From CAYUUP01 sp964447925 (GTDB lineage: Bacteria > Bacillota > Clostridia > Oscillospirales > Oscillospiraceae), in assembly GCA_964447925.1 (NCBI GenBank), contig CAYUUP010000059.1, forward strand, positions 1 through 10,329: a DNA stretch of 10,329 nucleotides, read 5' to 3'. Of the stretch, positions 6,408 through 10,329 are shown piece after piece. The notes below the pieces were generated by a model that saw only the letters and a list, made by a program, of their open reading frames with translations, was not told the origin of the DNA and did no database searches. Positions within the stretch are counted from its first letter, which is position 1. Each line of letters begins with the position of its first letter. Made by a program: the position numbers and the translations under genes.

Positions 6408-7650
6408 GCTCCAGGGGAAAAAGTGGTTTACCATCGGGCTTTCCATTTTGCTGGCCATTTTGTGCTGGCTCTATGTAGATATCGTCCAGGCTCCGGACAC
6501 CCGACAGACCGTGCGAAATATCCCTGTCACCTTTCTGGGGGAGGATGTGCTGGCGGAGGATGGCTATATGCTGGTAGACAATAGCGCCACGGTCACCCTG
6601 ACTCTTTCCGGAGCCAGGTCGGTAGTCTCCCAGCTCACCCGGAACAATATCACTGTCACCGTCCAGCTGGACGGCCAGATCAACAGCGGCGAGGGCAGCT
6701 ATGACTTGGACTATTCCATCAGCTACCCCACCGGCGTCTCCAACTACGATGTCACCGTCATCGACCGCAGCGTCTCCGCCATTACAGTGGAAGTGGTGCA
6801 GAACGCCTCCGTCACCCTGGATATCACCGGGAAATTTACCGGCAGCGTGGCCGATGGCTGCATCTTTGACGAGTCCAACTTCGTGGTGAGCCCCACCACC
6901 GTGGATATCAGCGGCCCCAGGAGCGTGGTGGACACGGTGAGTTCTGCCGTGGTGATTCTCGACAAGGATGACCTGGCCTCTACATGGACAGGCACCCTGG
7001 ATGTTACCTTGCTGGACAAGAACGGCGATCAGGTGGATTCCTCTGCCCTGACCCTCAGCGTCACCCAAGTTACCGCCACCCTGCCCATCAGTATCGTCAA
7101 GGAACTAAAGCTGACCGTGGACTTCATCGAACGCGGCGGCGCCACCGTGGATGACATCAGCTACTCCATCTCCCCCCCTACCATTACAGTCACCGGCACG
7201 GAGGAGCAGCTGGCCGATTTGGACAGCATCAGCCTGGGTACCATCGACCTGTCCCAAATCATCACCTCCGACAACATCGCTTTTGACATTGTCCTGCCCA
7301 ATGGCCTCACCAACGCCAGCGGTATCACCACCGCTACAGTCACTGTCTCCATCGTGGGGCTGACCACCCAGGTGATTACCACCAGTAATATCCAACTCAT
7401 CAATAAGCCCGACACTATCGATGCCGTCCTGATCACAGAGAGTTTGGATGTACGCATCCGAGGCAACGCCGGGCTGATGGCCCTGCTGACAGACGCCGAT
7501 GTCGTTGTGACAGTTGACCTTGCCAACATTGATGAGGCAGGCTATGGCACCAGTACACTGCCTGCCACAGTCAGCGTCACCGGCATGAGTGAGCTGGGAG
7601 CGGTGGGGGAATATAAGGTCGTGGTCAGCATTCAGGAATCCGGCGGATGA
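6397..7650 (+). CDS. cdaR: CdaA regulatory protein CdaR (YbbR-domain protein)
   Basis: The product is 417 residues from ATG 6397, with AAGGGGGAA about 8 bp before it inside the end of cdaA. One membrane segment (about residues 10-28, ending CWLYVDI) is followed by a long extracytoplasmic beta-rich part built of repeated YbbR units. Recognisable repeat starts are NIPVTFLGED, VTLDITGKFTGSV, LKLTVDFIERGG and the VTVSIVGL stretch. The protein is rich in Thr, Val, Ser and Asp, with few Lys. CdaR binds CdaA through its membrane and outer parts and adjusts c-di-AMP synthesis. The stop codon overlaps the next start as ATGA. In most Firmicutes glmM follows as third partner; it is not here. Confidence 0.93.
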   Translation: MWNKLQGKKWFTIGLSILLAILCWLYVDIVQAPDTRQTVRNIPVTFLGEDVLAEDGYMLVDNSATVTLTLSGARSVVSQLTRNNITVTVQLDGQINSGEGSYDLDYSISYPTGVSNYDVTVIDRSVSAITVEVVQNASVTLDITGKFTGSVADGCIFDESNFVVSPTTVDISGPRSVVDTVSSAVVILDKDDLASTWTGTLDVTLLDKNGDQVDSSALTLSVTQVTATLPISIVKELKLTVDFIERGGATVDDISYSISPPTITVTGTEEQLADLDSISLGTIDLSQIITSDNIAFDIVLPNGLTNASGITTATVTVSIVGLTTQVITTSNIQLINKPDTIDAVLITESLDVRIRGNAGLMALLTDADVVVTVDLANIDEAGYGTSTLPATVSVTGMSELGAVGEYKVVVSIQESGG

Positions 7651-8528
7651 CAGGCTATATCCTGCCCTATAGGGATGAGCTGAAGGTCAAGGATTGGGAG
7701 CGGTTCCGGGCCGCTTACTGCGGCCTGTGCCACACCATTGGAGCGCGCTGCGGCTTTACCGCCCGCTTTCTGCTGAGCTATGACTTCACCCTTCTGGCCC
7801 TCCTGCTGGAGGAGCCTGGCTATACCGCTGATCCCCGCTGCCGCCGGTGCATTGCCGCCCCCTGGGGGCGGCAGGTCTGCCAGCCGGGCCGCCATCTGGA
7901 ACAGGCGGCAGACGCCACCGTCATCCTGAGTTGGTGGAAACTACAGGATCAGTATCGGGACGAGACAGGCCTGAAACGGATACAGGCAGGGGCATTATCC
8001 CTGGTCTTCCGCAGGGCCTATCGCAAAGCGGCGGCACGCCGCCCGGATTTTGATGCCAACACCAGCCAATGTCTGGAAGAGCTGCACACGCTGGAGGCGG
8101 AAAACAGCCCCGCCATGGATCGGGCTGCGGATACCTTTGCACGTATCCTGAGCTATGCGGCACCCGCCACCGGCAATACCGCCCGGGACCGTGCGTTAAA
8201 GCAACTGCTCTATCACGTAGGCCGGTGGATCTATCTGGTGGATGCCTGGGATGACCTGGAGGATGACATCCGCACCGGCAATTACAACCCTGTGGCCCGG
8301 CGCTATGGTCTGCCGGGTACGCCGGAGGCAAAGTCCGCCGCCGCAGATGCCCTGCGGCTGACCTTAAAGCACTCTGTCAATCTGGCCCTCTCTGCCTTCC
8401 ATCTGTTGGAGGAGCGGGAGAGTGACCCTGTTGTGGAAAATATTCTCTGTCTCGGTATGCCGCTGGTGGAACACCTGGTCTTCACCGGCCAATGGCGGGA
8501 ACAGAGAAAAAAGTTAGGGAGACGTTAG
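7647..8528 (+). CDS. DUF5685 family protein, function unknown
   Basis: The product is 293 residues. The start ATG overlaps the cdaR stop by 4 bp. The opening (TGYILPYRDELKVKDWERF, then Y24-C-G-L-C28) and the LLSYDFTLLALLLEE segment are typical of DUF5685 proteins in Clostridia. A second Cys pair, C65-x-x-C68, follows, so four Cys could bind a metal or cluster. The rest is predicted helical. Near the end, W201-D-D-L-E-D-D207 followed by IRTGNYNP gives an acidic DDxxD pattern within a helix, which recalls the metal-binding motif of all-helical isoprenoid synthases; that link is only a suggestion. There is no signal peptide or clear membrane segment. Tight coupling to cdaR and the J-domain gene suggests joint expression but does not define a role. 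Confidence 0.8.
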   Translation: MTGYILPYRDELKVKDWERFRAAYCGLCHTIGARCGFTARFLLSYDFTLLALLLEEPGYTADPRCRRCIAAPWGRQVCQPGRHLEQAADATVILSWWKLQDQYRDETGLKRIQAGALSLVFRRAYRKAAARRPDFDANTSQCLEELHTLEAENSPAMDRAADTFARILSYAAPATGNTARDRALKQLLYHVGRWIYLVDAWDDLEDDIRTGNYNPVARRYGLPGTPEAKSAAADALRLTLKHSVNLALSAFHLLEERESDPVVENILCLGMPLVEHLVFTGQWREQRKKLGRR

Positions 8529-8532
8529 CAGT

Positions 8533-9150
8533 ATGAATGATCCGTACAGCGTATTGGGTATCAAGCCGGATGCCACCGACGATGAGGTCAAGCAGGCCTA
8601 CCGTCAGCTGGCCCGGAAATATCACCCGGATAACTATCAGAACAATCCTCTGGCAGACCTGGCAGAGGAGAAGATGAAGGAGATCAATGAGGCCTACGAG
8701 TCCATCACCAAGATGCGTGCTGGCGGCAACTACAGCAGCGGCGGCAGTCAGGGCTCCGGCAGCTATACCAGCTCTGGCTCCAGCTATAACGGCTATCAGC
8801 AGCGCAGCCGCAGCAGCGACCCCATTTATGCCCAGGTCCGCTCTGCCATCAACATGGGGGACATCGGCCGGGCGGAGAGCCTGATGCGGCAAGCCCAACG
8901 GCAGGATGCCGAGTGGTATTTTCTCCAGGGCAGCATTGCCTACCGCCGTGGCTGGCTGGACGAGGCTCTCAGCAACTACCGGCAAGCCGTCACTATGGAT
9001 CCGGGCAACGTGGAATATCGCCAGGCCCTGAATCAGATGCAATCCGGCGGGCAGGCCTACCGCTCCACCGGTTATGAAACCGGCATGGACGCCATGGACT
9101 GCTGTACCACCATGATGTGCATGAACTGTCTCTGCGGGGGGTGCCGCTGA
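8533..9150 (+). CDS. J-domain protein with TPR-like repeats and Cys-rich tail
   Basis: The product is 205 residues, starting 4 bp after the previous stop with AGGGAG upstream. The J domain fills residues 3-65 and has the diagnostic H31-P-D33 between helices II and III, so it should stimulate a DnaK-type Hsp70. A Gly/Ser/Tyr-rich linker follows (about 69-97). Residues about 105-173 form TPR-like helices, the clearest being WYFLQGSIAYRRGWLDEAL followed by NYRQAV and a DPGN turn. The end is Cys-rich: C190, C191, C196, C199, C201 and C204 within the last 16 residues. It lacks the zinc finger and C-terminal substrate domains of true DnaJ, so it is a specialised co-chaperone. The partner of the Cys tail is unknown. 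Confidence 0.88.
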   Translation: MNDPYSVLGIKPDATDDEVKQAYRQLARKYHPDNYQNNPLADLAEEKMKEINEAYESITKMRAGGNYSSGGSQGSGSYTSSGSSYNGYQQRSRSSDPIYAQVRSAINMGDIGRAESLMRQAQRQDAEWYFLQGSIAYRRGWLDEALSNYRQAVTMDPGNVEYRQALNQMQSGGQAYRSTGYETGMDAMDCCTTMMCMNCLCGGCR

Positions 9151-9695
9151 TGAAAGCGGGAAAACGCACCGGCCGACTGGCCTTATGTGCCATGATGGCC
9201 GCCCTGGCCCTGGCCCTGCTCTTTCTGGCCAGTCTGATCCCCACTGGCCAGATCGGTGTGGCGGCAGTGGCTGGACTGTGCGTAGCAATTTCTGTTGCCG
9301 CTGTGGGATATGGCGGCGGACTGCTGTGCTATGGTGCGGCGGCTCTGCTGTCCATCCTTCTGGTGCCTGCCAAGGGCATCGCCGCCTTGTTCACCGCCCT
9401 TTTCGGTCTATACCCCGTGCTGAAGGCATGGGCCGAGAGCTGGAAAAAGCGGGCATTGGAGTACATTGTAAAGCTGGTCTTTTTCAACGCTGTTCTGGCG
9501 CTGCTGCTCCTGCTGTTTTCCTCCCTGCTGCTGGACTTCCTTCCGCTGGAACAGCTGACATCCTCCCTGCTGTGGCTGATCTTTCTTCTTCTGGCAAACA
9601 TCGTGTTCCTTTGCTACGACTTTGCCTTCACCAAGGTGATGAGTTATTTCCAGGGACGCTTCCTGCCTCTCCTGAAAAAGACGGGGTTTATATAA
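9150..9695 (+). CDS. Small integral membrane protein, function unknown
   Basis: The product is 181 residues from ATG 9150, which shares one base with the stop of the J-domain gene (TGATG), with a GGGGGG run 8-13 bases upstream. The frame opens earlier at 9117, but that start lies inside the preceding gene. After a short basic lead (MKAGKRTGRL) there are about five hydrophobic segments, including ALALALLFLASLIPTG, an Ala/Val/Gly-rich pair, and a long Leu-rich segment. The arrangement of an S-component-like first half and the LFGLYPVLKAWAESWKKR loop occurs in hypothetical membrane proteins of Clostridia. I cannot assign a substrate or role. It is the last gene of the cdaA operon. Confidence 0.8.
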   Translation: MKAGKRTGRLALCAMMAALALALLFLASLIPTGQIGVAAVAGLCVAISVAAVGYGGGLLCYGAAALLSILLVPAKGIAALFTALFGLYPVLKAWAESWKKRALEYIVKLVFFNAVLALLLLLFSSLLLDFLPLEQLTSSLLWLIFLLLANIVFLCYDFAFTKVMSYFQGRFLPLLKKTGFI

Positions 9696-9798
9696 TTCTT
9701 CGCGTAAATTGCACTTCGTGCCAAAGAAAGGCGTAAAAAATAATCAACGGGCAAAGTCTGTTCATTCGCCCCGCTCTGCTGCCAAGAGTCCCCTTTGA

Positions 9799-9827
9799 GG
9801 CTGTCTTTTCAGAAGGCAGCCCCTTTT
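9799..9827 (+). terminator. Rho-independent terminator of the cdaA operon
   Basis: A 9-bp stem (9799-9807 with 9813-9821, one T-G pair) with a 5-nt loop is followed by CCTTTT. It lies about 100 bp after the last gene. Confidence 0.75.
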
Positions 9828-9917
9828 ACCGTCGTACAGTGGGAAATTCCCCAGCATTTGCACTTCTCTGCACAGCACATTTAACAGCACGTTCACAAAA
9901 ATCGTGGTACAATCCCC

Positions 9918-9946
9918 TTGTCAAACAGCGGAAAATGCGCTATGAT
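9918..9946 (+). promoter_or_regulatory. Sigma-A-type promoter for the activase gene
   Basis: TTGTCA (9918-9923), a 17-bp spacer and TATGAT (9941-9946) each match five of six consensus bases. The start would be near 9953, about 40 nt before the ATG. Confidence 0.75.
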
Positions 9947-9994
9947 AATGAAGCGCAATTTAGATAGCAATCAAAACAGACAGGAGAAACTTTT

Positions 9995-10329
9995 ATGGGC
10001 TTTCGCATCGGCATCGACATCGGCTCCACCACCGTCAAGGTCGTCCTGCTGGATGAACAGAATAAGCTGCTCTTCCGCTCCTATGAGCGGCACTTCTCCA
10101 AGGTACGGGAAAAAGCCTGTGAGCTGCTGGAAAAAATCGCGCCCCAGGTGGCAGGGCAGAATGTCCGGCTGGTCATCACTGGATCCGCCGGGTTGGGCGT
10201 AGCCACTTCCAGCGGGATAGACTTCGTCCAGGAGGTCTACGCCACCGCCGCCGCCGTTAACACCTTTATCCCGGACACCGATGCCGTCATCGAGTTGGGC
10301 GGCGAGGATGCCAAGATCATTTACTTCGG
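9995..10329 (+). CDS. 2-hydroxyacyl-CoA dehydratase activase (BadF/BadG/BcrA/HgdC family), N-terminal part
   Basis: The first 111 codons are present; the gene runs past the window end with no stop. The ATG at 9995 follows AGGAGAAA with about 6 bp spacing. The start GFRIGIDIGSTTVKVVLLDE is the phosphate-1 loop of the ASKHA ATPase fold. VITGSAGLGVA and the closing VIELGGEDAKIIYF are family hallmarks; the Cys that ligates the [4Fe-4S] cluster would lie just beyond the window. Such proteins use ATP to push an electron onto a 2-hydroxyacyl-CoA dehydratase. In Clostridia many are very large fusions with a second activase and a dehydratase-like part; this N-terminus resembles those, but its full length cannot be seen here. 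Confidence 0.9.
   Translation, partial: MGFRIGIDIGSTTVKVVLLDEQNKLLFRSYERHFSKVREKACELLEKIAPQVAGQNVRLVITGSAGLGVATSSGIDFVQEVYATAAAVNTFIPDTDAVIELGGEDAKIIYF

Larger units (their letters stand above)
9696..9994 (+). other. Intergenic stretch between the cdaA operon and the activase gene
   Basis: It holds a small GCAC-TTC-GTGC hairpin (9712-9722), the operon terminator (9799-9827), and the activase promoter (9918-9946). Nothing else stands out. Confidence 0.6.

Noticed and set aside
9881..9913. An alternative promoter TTAACA ... TACAAT before the activase
   Set aside because: The spacing is 21 bp; the TTGTCA/TATGAT pair at 9918-9946 has a 17-bp spacer and better matches.
9918..10202. A 94-codon plus-strand frame overlapping the activase
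   Set aside because: It starts inside the activase promoter and is out of frame with the clear ASKHA motifs.

Overview
The window is about 10.3 kb of moderately GC-rich DNA that looks like an ordinary chromosomal stretch of a spore-forming, gut-type Clostridia species, most likely Oscillospirales (Oscillospiraceae/Ruminococcaceae-like). The evidence is a SpoIIE sporulation phosphatase, a CdaA/CdaR c-di-AMP module, a DUF5685 protein, a J-domain protein with a Cys-rich tail, and a 2-hydroxyacyl-CoA dehydratase activase. Shine-Dalgarno sites are strong and sigma-A-type promoters have 17-bp spacers. I see no insertion sequence, prophage, CRISPR array, tRNA or rRNA.

Layout. (1) Positions 1-466, minus strand: the start of a folate-type ECF transporter S component (folT), preceded by a tetrahydrofolate (THF) riboswitch, a hairpin that can hide the ribosome binding site, about 130 nt of further structured leader I cannot name, and a near-consensus promoter. 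(2) Positions 521-2060, plus strand: a divergently transcribed PrsA/SurA-like lipoprotein with its own promoter and a 13-bp-stem terminator. (3) Positions 2089-4641: spoIIE and a small tail-anchored-looking membrane protein. (4) Positions 4642-5447: about 800 bp with no convincing gene but several strong hairpins and a short coding-like stretch without a start codon. (5) Positions 5448-9827: a promoter, then five tightly packed plus-strand genes (cdaA, cdaR, a DUF5685 protein, a J-domain/TPR protein, a membrane protein) that overlap or nearly touch, ending in a terminator. (6) Positions 9918-10329: a promoter and the first 111 codons of an acyl-CoA dehydratase activase that runs out of the window.

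How the parts relate. The folT leader should shut down folate uptake when cellular THF is high. The cdaA-cdaR pair makes and controls c-di-AMP, the second messenger for potassium and cell-wall balance; the usual third partner glmM is absent and three less-known genes are coupled in its place. SpoIIE dephosphorylates SpoIIAA to release sigma-F in the forespore. The most unusual material is non-coding: the unexplained leader segment upstream of the THF riboswitch and the structured gene-free region before cdaA.
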